Shown here piece after piece: positions 1-9,077 of a stretch of 64,000 nucleotides of DNA. Source of the DNA: Actinophytocola oryzae (GTDB lineage Bacteria > Actinomycetota > Actinomycetes > Mycobacteriales > Pseudonocardiaceae); assembly GCF_004364325.1 (NCBI RefSeq), contig NZ_SOCP01000022.1, positions 62,001 through 126,000 of the forward strand. Reading direction: 5' to 3'. The position numbers and the translations under genes were made by a program. Numbering within the stretch: position 1 is the stretch's first letter; each line of letters begins with the position of its first letter. Below the pieces are notes generated by a model. The model was not told the DNA's origin, searched no databases, and saw only the letters and a list, made by a program, of their open reading frames with translations.

Positions 1-2121
1 ATCATCGTGTTCATCGTGCTCTTCTTCCTGCCGGCGGACGGCGTGGGCGAACGCATCGGCCGCTCGCTGTTCTTCGTCGTAGGCGCGGTGTTCTCGTTCG
101 GCATCGGCTACCTCGGCATGTGGCTGGCCACGCAGGCCAACCTGCGTGTCGCCGCGGCGGCGCGTGAGGAGGGCGGTCGCGAGACCGCCATGCGGGTCGC
201 GTTCCGCACCGGCGGTGTCGTCGGCATGTCGACCGTGGGCCTCGGCCTGTTCGGTGCCGCGATCGTGGTGCTGGTCTACGCGGGTGACGCACCGAAGGTG
301 CTCGAGGGCTTCGGCTTCGGCGCCGCGCTGATCGCGATGTTCATGCGTGTCGGTGGCGGCATCTTCACCAAGGCCGCCGACGTGGGCGCCGACCTGGTCG
401 GCAAGGTCGAGCAGGGCATCCCGGAGGACGACCCGCGCAACGCCGCCACGATCGCCGACAACGTCGGCGACAACGTGGGTGACTGCGCGGGCATGGCCGC
501 GGACCTGTTCGAGTCCTACGCCGTGACCCTGGTCGCCGCGCTGATCCTCGGTTCGACCGCGTTCGGCGCGCAGGGCCTGCTCTTCCCGCTGATCGTGCCG
601 GCGCTCGGCGCCATCACGGCCGTGGCAGGCGTCTACCTGACCCGCGCCAAGGTCGGCGAGAGTGGCCTGACCTCGATCAACAAGGCGTTCTACGCGTCGG
701 CGCTGCTGTCCGCGGTCCTGTGCACGGCCGCGGCGTTCATCTTCCTGCCGAGCTCGTTCGCCGAGCTGGACGGCCCAGCGCAGAGTGACATCGGCGGCAA
801 CCCGGCGGTCATCGCCACCATCGCGGTGATCATCGGCATCGTGCTGGCGGGCGTCATCCTGTGGCTGACCGGCTACTTCACCGGCACCGAGTACAAGCCG
901 GTCAAGGACGTCGGCAGCAGCTCGCTGACCGGCGCGGCGACCGTGATCCTCTCGGGCATCTCGGTCGGCTTCGAGTCGGCGGTCTACACGGCGGTCGTCA
1001 TCGGCGCGGCCGTGTACGGCGCGTTCCTGCTGTCGGGCACGTTGTTCGTGGCGTTGTTCGCGGTCGCGCTGGCAGGCACCGGTCTGCTGACCACCGTCGG
1101 CGTCATCGTCGCGATGGACACCTTCGGTCCGGTCTCCGACAACGCGCAGGGCATCGCCGAGATGTCGGGCGACGTCGAGGGCGAGGGCGCGGCGATCCTG
1201 ACCGAGCTCGACGCGGTGGGCAACACCACCAAGGCGATCACCAAGGGCATCGCGATCGCGACGGCGGTGCTCGCGGCGACGGCGTTGTTCGGGTCGTACA
1301 TCAGCGCCATCCGCGACGCGTTCGCCGACGCGGCCAACGCGAGTGCCGACCAGCTCTCGCAGCTGACGAACGCGATCCTGTTCGCCAACGACGACCCGGA
1401 CGCGCAGGGCTTCATCGCGCTGGTGTTCAGCCCGAACGTGCTGGTCGGTATCGGCCTCGGCGCGGCGGTCGTGTTCATGTTCTCCGGCCTCGCGGTCAAC
1501 GCCGTGTCCCGTGCCGCGGGCGCGGTCGTCTACGAGGTCCGCCGCCAGTTCCACGACAACCCCGGCATCATGGAGGGCACCGTCCGGCCGGAGTACGGCC
1601 GCGTGGTGGACATGGTCACCCGTGACTCGCTGCGTGAGCTGATCACCCCCGGTCTGCTCGCGGTGCTCGCGCCGATCGCGGTCGGCTTCGGTCTCGGTAC
1701 GGGCCCGCTGGCCGGCTACCTGGCCGGCGCGATCGCCTGCGGCACGCTCATGGCGGTCTTCCTGGCCAACTCCGGTGGGGCATGGGACAACGCGAAGAAG
1801 CTGGTCGAGGACGGCAACCACGGTGGCAAGGGCTCCGACGCCCACGCGGCCACCGTCATCGGCGACACCGTGGGTGACCCGTTCAAGGACACCGCGGGCC
1901 CGGCGATCAACCCGCTGATCAAGGTGATGAACCTGGTCTCGCTGCTGATCGCGCCGGCCATCGTGACGCTCTCGATCGGCGAGAACGAGAACGACGCGGT
2001 CCGCGTCGTCATCGCCATCGTCGCGGTGCTGATCATCGTGGCCGCCGTGGTCGTGTCCAAGCGGCGCGGCACGGCGATCGCCGAGAACCCGGCGGAAGCT
2101 GTGGCCAACGGCGCTGTCTGA
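1..2121 (+). CDS. hppA: K+-insensitive proton-pumping pyrophosphatase (5' end outside window)
   Basis: Integral membrane pyrophosphatase that couples PPi hydrolysis to proton export across the cytoplasmic membrane. The reading frame is open from base 1 and the first GTG (base 7) already lies in a membrane helix, so the true start is upstream; about 706 codons remain, against roughly 770-800 for full actinobacterial proteins. The family signatures are visible: DVGADLVGKVE followed by EDDPRN and DNVGDNVGDCAGMAADLFE in the first third (bases ~385-510), and the C-terminal DNAKK and DTVGDPFKDT substrate loops. GNTTKA at about bases 1219-1236 carries the lysine that in this family marks the K+-independent class. 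A strong terminator follows the stop codon. Confidence 0.95.
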   Translation: MIVFIVLFFLPADGVGERIGRSLFFVVGAVFSFGIGYLGMWLATQANLRVAAAAREEGGRETAMRVAFRTGGVVGMSTVGLGLFGAAIVVLVYAGDAPKVLEGFGFGAALIAMFMRVGGGIFTKAADVGADLVGKVEQGIPEDDPRNAATIADNVGDNVGDCAGMAADLFESYAVTLVAALILGSTAFGAQGLLFPLIVPALGAITAVAGVYLTRAKVGESGLTSINKAFYASALLSAVLCTAAAFIFLPSSFAELDGPAQSDIGGNPAVIATIAVIIGIVLAGVILWLTGYFTGTEYKPVKDVGSSSLTGAATVILSGISVGFESAVYTAVVIGAAVYGAFLLSGTLFVALFAVALAGTGLLTTVGVIVAMDTFGPVSDNAQGIAEMSGDVEGEGAAILTELDAVGNTTKAITKGIAIATAVLAATALFGSYISAIRDAFADAANASADQLSQLTNAILFANDDPDAQGFIALVFSPNVLVGIGLGAAVVFMFSGLAVNAVSRAAGAVVYEVRRQFHDNPGIMEGTVRPEYGRVVDMVTRDSLRELITPGLLAVLAPIAVGFGLGTGPLAGYLAGAIACGTLMAVFLANSGGAWDNAKKLVEDGNHGGKGSDAHAATVIGDTVGDPFKDTAGPAINPLIKVMNLVSLLIAPAIVTLSIGENENDAVRVVIAIVAVLIIVAAVVVSKRRGTAIAENPAEAVANGAV

Positions 2122-2136
2122 CCGCAATACGATTGT

Positions 2137-2168
2137 GGCCCGCCTCCCGGATCATCCGGGGGCGGGCC
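2137..2168 (+). terminator. Rho-independent terminator after hppA
   Basis: GC-rich inverted repeat: left arm GGCCCGCCTCCCGG, right arm CCGGGGGCGGGCC with one bulged base and a short loop, followed by GTTTTCG. It lies 16 bases after the hppA stop and just ahead of the next gene, which argues that the next gene starts at the ATG at 2189 rather than inside the hairpin. Confidence 0.8.
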
Positions 2169-2188
2169 GTTTTCGTGGGGGGGCGCGG

Positions 2189-4174
2189 ATGGGGAAGTCC
2201 TGGTTACGCCACGCGTGGACCGTGGTGCCTGCCGTCGCCGTGGTCGGCGCGCTGTCGCTGCCCTGGGGTGTCGCGCCAGGGCCGCTCCGGGTGGTCGACG
2301 GGCCGGTGGTGACCGAGGTCGCCACGGGATCCCAGAGCGGGTTCACGGTGCTCGGCGTGTTCCTGGTCGTCGCGGTCGTGACAGCCGCGGCCGCCGCGGT
2401 CGTCCTCGGTCTCGCCAGGATGGACAGCGCGCTCTGGATGAGTGGCCTCGCGGGCGTCGCGGCGGTCGTGATCGCCGTCCTCGGCTTCGACCACCACGGT
2501 GTGGCGGCCGGGTCGGTGCTCCTGTGCGTGACCGGCGTGTTCCTGCTGGTCCGCGGGGCCGTCGGGCTGGTCAGGCGGCGTGGGCCGGCGTTCGTCGCCG
2601 TGGTCATGCTCGCCGCCCCGCTCCTGGTGGCGGTGGATGCCCTACCTCGCTCAGGGGACGGACAGGAGCGGGTCGCACGCGGCACGTTCGACGAAGCCGT
2701 GCGCCTGGTGCCGGTGAACGGGGCGGTCGCGGTCGCGGACCACGGCGAGGTCATGGTCGCCGAGCGCGGCGTGTTCACCACGGTCGTGCGGGTCGACGAC
2801 CCGGACGTGACCGTCCTCGGGATCGTCGGTGACCGCCTCGTCTACTACCGCGCCGACGTCTTCGAGCTGCGGGTGGTGCCACCCGGCGGCGCGAAGCCCG
2901 CCGTGGTGACCGGCGTCGTGGGGGTCGACTCGATGACCACGACCGGGATCGTCCTGCTCCGCACGGCGGGCGTGACCACCCCGACCCTGCACAGGCTCGA
3001 CGTCACCAGGGCCGAGACGACCCACGCGGACAACCTCGACCTCGCGCCGGTCCCGGCCACCCGCTCCCTGCTGGAGACCGACGACCCGAAGCGGCCGATG
3101 CGGTTCCACGAGCACCCGCGCACCGGTCAGATCGCCGCCGTCGACGACACGGAGATCTTCGACCCGACCCTGGTCGGCACCAGGCCGGGCGCGACCAGGT
3201 GGCAGCCGCTCGTCGGCGACCGGCTCAACGGCTGCCCGGAGCCCGGCCAGGGCTCGCCCATCGGCAACGTCGGGGCGATGTCGGCGGACGCCACCGACGG
3301 GTGGTGGCTGTCCACCCCCGAACGGCACGCGCTCTTCCACGTCCGAGGGGACGGCGACATCCGGAACGTGACGCTGGACCAAGGCGGCACCGACCCGTCG
3401 GACATGATGACCGGCGCCGACGGCGTGCTGTACCTGGTGGACCAGCAGGGGCTGTCGACCCTGACCGGTCCGGCGTCGCAGCTCGCCGACTCGCCGTCCG
3501 CGCCGTGTGCGCCGCTGCCGGTCGTGGCCGACCCCGTCCGGCTCGACCCGGCAGACGTCAACCTGAACGTGCTCACGGACGGCTCGGGCGGCTCGTGGCA
3601 GCGGCCGTCCGACGATCCGAGCGGTGAGGTCCTCACGCACCTCGACGCGCGGGGCGCGGTCATCGCCACCGTCCCGGCCCCGCCCGCCGACGGCAGCGGC
3701 AGGCTGTGGCCGGACCTGACCGGTGGTGTGCCGTTCTCGGGCAAGTGCCCGCCGACGCGGGTGGTGGCGGGCCAGAACACGACCCCGGCGGCGCTCGCCG
3801 GCTGCTGGGACGGACTGGTGATCGGCCGCGACGGGCAGGGCTGGTGCGTGGTGAACGGGCATCTGTACTCGTTCGGCCGCGGCGGGCTCGTCGAGCGGAC
3901 CCACGGCGGCCCGTCGAGCGGCGGTGGGCTGGTCGTCGCCCAGCTCGCCAGGGGCGTGCCGGCCGCCGATCTCCAGATGTCGCCCACGTCGCTGGCACTC
4001 GATGCGACCGGCATGCCGCTGGTCGTCGTCGAGAACGTCCTCCTCGGCGTCACCGACCAGGGCGTCGTGGTCCTCGGCCAGGACGAGCGGCTGCGTGACG
4101 CGACCCTGTTCACCTCGGCGGACGGCGTGCTCGTGCAGACCCGCGACGGCAGGGCGCACCGGCTCGGTCACTGA
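2189..4174 (+). CDS. Membrane-anchored protein with extracytoplasmic beta-propeller-like domain, unknown function
   Basis: 661 residues. The first ~170 residues hold about five hydrophobic helices; the remaining ~490 residues are soluble, rich in short beta-strand-like repeats with Asp/Gly turns, and contain several cysteines (NGCPEP, SGKCPP, AGCWDG), consistent with an exported propeller-like sensor or binding domain. I do not recognise a named family. The ATG at 2189 is chosen because an earlier in-frame GTG (2135) lies at the foot of the hppA terminator hairpin and a G-rich ribosome binding stretch precedes 2189. The gene runs in the same direction as hppA but is separated by the terminator, so it probably has its own promoter. 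Confidence 0.65.
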   Translation: MGKSWLRHAWTVVPAVAVVGALSLPWGVAPGPLRVVDGPVVTEVATGSQSGFTVLGVFLVVAVVTAAAAAVVLGLARMDSALWMSGLAGVAAVVIAVLGFDHHGVAAGSVLLCVTGVFLLVRGAVGLVRRRGPAFVAVVMLAAPLLVAVDALPRSGDGQERVARGTFDEAVRLVPVNGAVAVADHGEVMVAERGVFTTVVRVDDPDVTVLGIVGDRLVYYRADVFELRVVPPGGAKPAVVTGVVGVDSMTTTGIVLLRTAGVTTPTLHRLDVTRAETTHADNLDLAPVPATRSLLETDDPKRPMRFHEHPRTGQIAAVDDTEIFDPTLVGTRPGATRWQPLVGDRLNGCPEPGQGSPIGNVGAMSADATDGWWLSTPERHALFHVRGDGDIRNVTLDQGGTDPSDMMTGADGVLYLVDQQGLSTLTGPASQLADSPSAPCAPLPVVADPVRLDPADVNLNVLTDGSGGSWQRPSDDPSGEVLTHLDARGAVIATVPAPPADGSGRLWPDLTGGVPFSGKCPPTRVVAGQNTTPAALAGCWDGLVIGRDGQGWCVVNGHLYSFGRGGLVERTHGGPSSGGGLVVAQLARGVPAADLQMSPTSLALDATGMPLVVVENVLLGVTDQGVVVLGQDERLRDATLFTSADGVLVQTRDGRAHRLGH

Positions 4175-4213
4175 CCGCCGCGATCGCCTCTGGCCGAGAT
4201 CGAACGGGTGTTC

Positions 4214-4219
4214 TATCCT
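4214..4219 (+). promoter_or_regulatory. -10 element of a probable leaderless transcript
   Basis: TATCCT lies exactly 7 bases before the GTG at 4227 and no Shine-Dalgarno sequence is present. In actinobacteria a TANNNT element at this spacing usually places the transcription start on the first base of the start codon. Confidence 0.5.
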
Positions 4220-4226
4220 TGGCCGG

Positions 4227-4811
4227 GTGGCGCAGCTCTCGTTCTACTCCGCCGAGGCCAACCGGCCGCAGACCGGTGACCTCGCCGGTCTGTTGTGCTG
4301 CCAGGGCCAGCTGGCCGAGTTTGCCAGGACCGCGGCGCGCCTCTCGCTGTCGCTGGCCGACCGCTGGCGCGTCAGGGCCCTTCGCCTCGCGCTGGCCGAG
4401 CGCCGCGTCGACGCCACCCACACGGTCACCGAGGAGGGCGTGCACGGGTTGCGCACGGCTTTCCGCGCCGACCTCCTCCCGCTCGCCGAGGAGTGGACCA
4501 AGGAGGGCGAGAAGTTCGCCCCGACCGGGCTGACCCTCGATGGCGGAGCGCTGCGGCTCTGGGTGCTCGCCGCGGGCGACTGGCTGGGTACGAGCTATTT
4601 CCTGGGCCTCGATCCCGAAGCGCCGGACACGTATGACACGGTAAGAGGGGCACTCGGCAATGCCGGGCTGCCAGCTACCCTGCAGGGGACGGGCCTGCGG
4701 ATTTCCGGCCGTAGGCGACTCGGAAGGCTCGCCGAACTGGTCGGGAGGCCGCCGTCGGGGGACGCCGAGGAGCACTGGCCGGCGGTATCGGGGATGCGGC
4801 GAAGCGCCTGA
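4227..4811 (+). CDS. Conserved actinobacterial protein upstream of topA, unknown function
   Basis: 194 residues, soluble, no membrane segment or signal peptide. The N-terminal half is Ala/Arg-rich helix (two paired cysteines in LLCCQG near residues 22-25); the C-terminal half contains WVLAAGDWLG and ends in a basic then acidic tail. The start is the GTG at 4227, 7 bases after a -10-like TATCCT, giving a leaderless message; the same frame is open upstream but those codons overlap the preceding gene. I do not recognise the family. Position immediately before topA is the only clue to its role. Confidence 0.6.
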   Translation: MAQLSFYSAEANRPQTGDLAGLLCCQGQLAEFARTAARLSLSLADRWRVRALRLALAERRVDATHTVTEEGVHGLRTAFRADLLPLAEEWTKEGEKFAPTGLTLDGGALRLWVLAAGDWLGTSYFLGLDPEAPDTYDTVRGALGNAGLPATLQGTGLRISGRRRLGRLAELVGRPPSGDAEEHWPAVSGMRRSA

Positions 4812-4850
4812 GCGTGATACCCAGGTAACGGTTCGTACCTTTGTGGCGAG

Positions 4851-4950
4851 GTGTCTGATGTTCGCTTCGCGGGCTTCGCGACGTGTCTATCGTGCGCTTC
4901 GTGAGTCCGACGCGGTGTCCGACGTTCGCTTCGCGAGCTTCGCGAAGTGT
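4851..4950. repeat. Two-copy 36-bp GCTTCGCG-rich intergenic repeat
   Basis: Copies at 4851-4886 and 4915-4950 match at 32 of 36 positions with a 64-bp period. The core contains the string TTCGCTTCGCG; in the second copy it forms CTTCGCGAGCTTCGCGAAG (4929-4947), a perfect 8-bp inverted repeat around a 3-base loop. A weaker GTGCGCTTCGTGAG lies between the copies. The repeat occupies the 227-bp gap between the unknown gene and topA. Confidence 0.75.
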
Positions 4951-4980
4951 GCTGAGAGGCACCTGGGGGTAGGTATCACC

Positions 4981-4997
4981 GTGTGCAACGTGCACAC
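4981..4997. promoter_or_regulatory. Operator-like palindrome upstream of topA
   Basis: GTGTGCAACGTGCACAC is a perfect 7-bp inverted repeat around ACG, 42 bases ahead of the topA start. Its size and symmetry fit a dimeric repressor site, but no regulator for it is apparent in the window. Confidence 0.4.
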
Positions 4998-5038
4998 TAG
5001 CGAGCTGAGAACAAGCTCGGAGCGGAGAGCGGGACGGC

Positions 5039-7807
5039 GTGGCAGGGACTAACGGGACGAGGAAGAGCGGGTCGGCTGGTGCCGAGCCGCGGCGGCTGGT
5101 GATCGTCGAATCACCCGCGAAGGCGAAGAAGATCGCCTCCTACCTGGGCCGGAACTTCGTCGTGGAGTCCTCGCGTGGTCACATCCGCGACCTCCCCCGC
5201 AAGGCGGCGGAGGTGCCGGCCAAGTACAAGGGCGAGTCCTGGTCGAACCTCGGCGTCAACGTCGACAACGGCTTCGAGCCCATCTACATCGTCACGCCGG
5301 ACAAGAAGTCGACCGTCACGGAGCTGAAGGAAGCCCTGAAGACCGTCGACGAGCTCTACCTCGCGACAGACGGCGACCGCGAGGGCGAGGCCATCGCGTG
5401 GCACCTGCTCGAGGCGCTCAAGCCGAAGGTGCCGGTCCGCCGGATGGTCTTCCACGAGATCACCGAGTCGGCCATCCGCGCCGCGGCCGACAACACCCGC
5501 ATGCTCGACCAGGACCTGGTCGACGCCCAGGAGACCCGCCGCATCCTCGACCGCCTCTACGGCTACGAGGTCAGCCCGGTCCTGTGGAAGAAGATCACCC
5601 GCGGTCTGTCCGCCGGTCGAGTGCAGTCCGTGGCCACCAGGATCGTGGTGGACCGCGAGCGCGAGCGGATGAAGTTCGTCCCGGCCTCGTACTGGGACAT
5701 CTCCGCCAGGCTCGACGCGGGCGAGGACGCCGAGCCGAGGAACTTCGGCGCCCGGCTCGTCCAGATCGACGGCAGCAAGCTCGCCACCGGCCGCGACTTC
5801 GGCCCGGACGGCCGGCTCAAGGCGGCCTCGAGCCCGCCGCTGGTCCTCGCCGAGGCCGACGCGCGTCGCCTCGCCGACGCGCTGACCGGCCAGGCCATGG
5901 CGGTCGCCTCCGTCGAGGAGAAGCCCTACACCCGCCGCCCGTACGCGCCGTTCATGACGTCCACGCTGCAGCAGGAGGCCGGCCGCAAGCTGCGCTTCGG
6001 CTCGGACCGCACCATGCGGGTTGCGCAGCGGCTGTACGAGAACGGCTACATCACCTACATGCGTACCGACTCCACGACGCTGTCGGAGACGGCGATCGCG
6101 GCGGCCCGCGCGCAGGCCCGTGAGCTGTACGGCGACGCCTACGTCTCGCCGCAGCCGAGGCAGTACACGCGCAAGGTCAAGAACGCCCAAGAGGCGCACG
6201 AGGCCATCCGCCCGGCAGGCGAGGTGTTCCGCACGCCCGGCCAGGTCGCCGGTGAGCTGGAGACCGACGAGTTCCGCCTGTACGAGCTGATCTGGCAGCG
6301 CACGGTCGCCTCCCAGATGGCCGACGCACGCGGCACCACCATGAGCGTCCGGATCGTCGGCACCGCCCAGAGCGGCGAGGAGTGCACGTTCGCCGCGTCC
6401 GGGCGCACGATCACCTTCCCCGGCTTCCTGCGTGCCTACGTCGAGACCGTGGACACCGAGGCGGGCGGCGAGGCGGACGACGCCGAGCGCAGGCTGCCGC
6501 AGCTGGTCAAGGACCAGCCGCTGACCGCGACCGAGCTGAACCCCGACGGGCACACCACGTCGCCGCCGCCGCGCTACACCGAGCCGAGCCTGGTCAAGGC
6601 ACTCGAGGACCTGGGGATCGGCAGGCCGTCGACGTACGCGTCGATCATCAACACCATCCAGGACCGCGGGTACGTGTGGAAGAAGGGTGCCGCGCTGGTG
6701 CCCTCCTGGATCGCGTTCTCGGTGGTCGGGCTGCTCGAACAGCACTTCGGCAGGCTCGTCGACTACGACTTCACCGCCGCGATGGAGGACGAGCTCGACC
6801 GCATCGCCAGTGGCGAGCAGCACCGCACGCAGTGGCTGTCCGGCTTCTACTTCGGTGGCGACATCGGCGCGGAGGGCTCGGTCGGGCGCACCGGCGGCCT
6901 GAAGAAGCTGGTCGGCTCGGGTGTGGACACGATCGACGCCAGGGAGATCAACTCGATCCCGCTGTTCGCCGACGAGAGCGGTCGCGCGGTCGTCGTCCGC
7001 GTCGGCCGCTACGGCCCCTACCTGGAGCGCGACGGCGACGACGGCGAGCCGCAGCGGGCGAACCTGCCCGAGGACCTGCCGCCGGACGAGCTGACGCTGG
7101 AGCTCGCGGAGAAGCTGTTCGCCACGCCCGTCGAGGGGCGGACGCTGGGCACCGACCCGGTGACCGGGCACGAGATCGTCGCCAAGGAGGGCCGCTTCGG
7201 GCCCTACGTGACGGAGGTCCTGCCCGAGGCGGAGGACGCGAAGGCCAAGAAGGTGAAGCCGAGGACCGGCTCGCTGTTCAAGGCGATGTCGATCGAGACG
7301 GTGACCCTCGACGACGCGCTCAAGCTGCTGTCCCTGCCGCGCGTGGTCGGGGCGGACCCGGCCAGCGGTGAGGAGATCACCGCGCAGAACGGCCGGTACG
7401 GCCCGTACCTGAAGAAGGGGACGGACTCGCGTTCACTGGGCGCCGAGGACGACATCTTCACGGTGACGCTGGACGAGGCGCTGAAGCTCTACGCGGAGCC
7501 CAAGCGCCGCGGCAGGCAGGCGGCCGCGTCGGCGCCGCCGCTCAAGGAGATGGGCAACGACCCGGTGTCCGGCAAGCCGATGGTCGTCAAGGACGGGCGC
7601 TTCGGGCCGTACGTGACCGACGGCGAGTTCAACGCCTCGCTGCGCAAGTCGGACAGTGTCGAGACGCTCACCGACGAGCGGGCTGCCGAGCTGCTGGCTG
7701 AGAAGCGGGCCAAGGGACCGGCCCCCAAGAAGAAGGCGCCCGCCCGGAAGGCGGCACCGGCCAAGAAGGCACCGGCCAAGAAGGCACCGGCGAAGTCGAA
7801 GTCCTGA
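5039..7807 (+). CDS. topA: DNA topoisomerase I (type IA)
   Basis: 922 residues. Relaxes negatively supercoiled DNA by transient single-strand cleavage. The TOPRIM domain starts with VIVESPAKAKK (residues ~21-31) and contains DGDREGE at 111-117 for Mg2+ binding; the active-site tyrosine is Tyr340 in ITYMRTDST. Four to five repeats of the actinobacterial C-terminal type (GRFGPYV / GRYGPYL) follow from residue ~655, without zinc-finger cysteine clusters, and the chain ends in a Lys/Ala/Pro tail as in mycobacterial and streptomycete enzymes. GTG start with GGAGAG a few bases upstream. The repeats and palindrome in the preceding gap may be its control region. The downstream membrane-protein gene begins 20 bases after the stop. 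Confidence 0.97.
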   Translation: MAGTNGTRKSGSAGAEPRRLVIVESPAKAKKIASYLGRNFVVESSRGHIRDLPRKAAEVPAKYKGESWSNLGVNVDNGFEPIYIVTPDKKSTVTELKEALKTVDELYLATDGDREGEAIAWHLLEALKPKVPVRRMVFHEITESAIRAAADNTRMLDQDLVDAQETRRILDRLYGYEVSPVLWKKITRGLSAGRVQSVATRIVVDRERERMKFVPASYWDISARLDAGEDAEPRNFGARLVQIDGSKLATGRDFGPDGRLKAASSPPLVLAEADARRLADALTGQAMAVASVEEKPYTRRPYAPFMTSTLQQEAGRKLRFGSDRTMRVAQRLYENGYITYMRTDSTTLSETAIAAARAQARELYGDAYVSPQPRQYTRKVKNAQEAHEAIRPAGEVFRTPGQVAGELETDEFRLYELIWQRTVASQMADARGTTMSVRIVGTAQSGEECTFAASGRTITFPGFLRAYVETVDTEAGGEADDAERRLPQLVKDQPLTATELNPDGHTTSPPPRYTEPSLVKALEDLGIGRPSTYASIINTIQDRGYVWKKGAALVPSWIAFSVVGLLEQHFGRLVDYDFTAAMEDELDRIASGEQHRTQWLSGFYFGGDIGAEGSVGRTGGLKKLVGSGVDTIDAREINSIPLFADESGRAVVVRVGRYGPYLERDGDDGEPQRANLPEDLPPDELTLELAEKLFATPVEGRTLGTDPVTGHEIVAKEGRFGPYVTEVLPEAEDAKAKKVKPRTGSLFKAMSIETVTLDDALKLLSLPRVVGADPASGEEITAQNGRYGPYLKKGTDSRSLGAEDDIFTVTLDEALKLYAEPKRRGRQAAASAPPLKEMGNDPVSGKPMVVKDGRFGPYVTDGEFNASLRKSDSVETLTDERAAELLAEKRAKGPAPKKKAPARKAAPAKKAPAKKAPAKSKS

Positions 7808-7827
7808 GAGGTTGACGGTCGGGTGCC

Positions 7828-9042
7828 ATGAGCGAGACGACCCGTGCGCCCGCCGCCGGGTTCGACCGGCGGGCCGTCGAGGCGTGGTTCCGGCGCCGGG
7901 GTCTGCCGCTGTTCGTCCGCGGCGACGAGCGCGGGTCCCGGGTCCTGCAGCGCGCCGTGCCCTCGCTGGTGTTCGTACTGGTCATCGATCCCCTGACCAC
8001 CCTGGTCACCTGGCTGCTCGACGTGCCGGAGGCGGAACTCGAGCGGCGGATGACCAACACCGCCTACGTGTTCCTGCTGCTCACGGTGATCGCCGTCGCC
8101 CTGGTGGTGCCGCTCCTCGCCGGTCTCGGCGCTTCCGCCTGGGCGCGGCGGATGAGCCACCGAGGGCGCTACTGGCTCGCCAGGGTCGTGTTGGTGCTCA
8201 ACGTGGTCGTGCTGCCGCTCGTCGAGTGGTGGACCGGCCTGCGGCCGACTGTGTGGCTGTCGTTCACCATCGGCGTGGGTGTGACGTTGCTCATGCTGTT
8301 CTTCGTGTGGGTCGGCGCCGGGTCGATCCTCGCGTGGGGGCTGCGCAAGGCGTTCGCCGAGCTGGGGTCCGTGTGGCGGATGGCGACCAAGGCCCTGCCG
8401 CTGCTCGTGCTGGTGGTGATCTTCGCCTACTTCTCCACCGAGGTCTGGCAGATCGCCGCCGCGCTGCCCCGGTGGCGGTTGTGGCTGGTCGTCGCGCTCT
8501 TCGGGGTCCTCGGGGTGTTGTTCATGGCGGCGCGGCTCGACGAGGAGCTGCGGAAGATGATCGACGCCGTGGCCGAGGAGAAGAACGACGACCTGGCCGC
8601 CGTGCTCGAGGGCACGCCGCTCGCCTCGTCGGTCGACGGGCCGCCGATCGAGCAGGAGCCACTCGCCGGACGGGAGCGGGCGAACATCACACTGGTGTTG
8701 TTCGTCGCTCAGCTGCTGCAGGTCGTGGTGCTGTCCGTGCTGGTCTTCTGCGTGCTGATCGCGCTGGGGGCGCTGGCCATCGAACCGGCCGTCATCGACT
8801 CCTGGCTCGGGCCGGGTCAGTCCAGGGTCGCGGGCTCGCTGTTCGGGATCGAGCTGCCGCTGTCCAAGGGCCTCGTACAGGTCTCGCTGTTCCTCGCGGC
8901 CTTCTCCGGGCTCTACTTCGCCGCGACCGCGGCCACTGACCAGCACTATCGCGAGACGTTCTTCGAGCCGCTGCTGGCCGACGTCCGCGTCAGCCTCGCG
9001 GCGCGCCAGATTTATCGCGCACGGCGGGCGGATGCCTCCTAG
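7828..9042 (+). CDS. Polytopic membrane protein, unknown function
   Basis: 404 residues with about seven to eight hydrophobic segments (first near residues 45-65, last near 350-370) and a charged cytoplasmic loop around residues 235-285 that is rich in Glu/Asp/Lys. No catalytic motif is recognised. It starts 20 bases after topA and is probably cotranscribed with it. The position corresponds to the gap between topA and the polymerase delta-prime gene in mycobacteria, where a membrane-bound adenylate cyclase (Rv3645) sits, but I see no cyclase domain here. Confidence 0.7.
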   Translation: MSETTRAPAAGFDRRAVEAWFRRRGLPLFVRGDERGSRVLQRAVPSLVFVLVIDPLTTLVTWLLDVPEAELERRMTNTAYVFLLLTVIAVALVVPLLAGLGASAWARRMSHRGRYWLARVVLVLNVVVLPLVEWWTGLRPTVWLSFTIGVGVTLLMLFFVWVGAGSILAWGLRKAFAELGSVWRMATKALPLLVLVVIFAYFSTEVWQIAAALPRWRLWLVVALFGVLGVLFMAARLDEELRKMIDAVAEEKNDDLAAVLEGTPLASSVDGPPIEQEPLAGRERANITLVLFVAQLLQVVVLSVLVFCVLIALGALAIEPAVIDSWLGPGQSRVAGSLFGIELPLSKGLVQVSLFLAAFSGLYFAATAATDQHYRETFFEPLLADVRVSLAARQIYRARRADAS

Positions 9043-9077
9043 TCTGGTAGGTGAGCGCACCGACACAGGGAGTCGAG

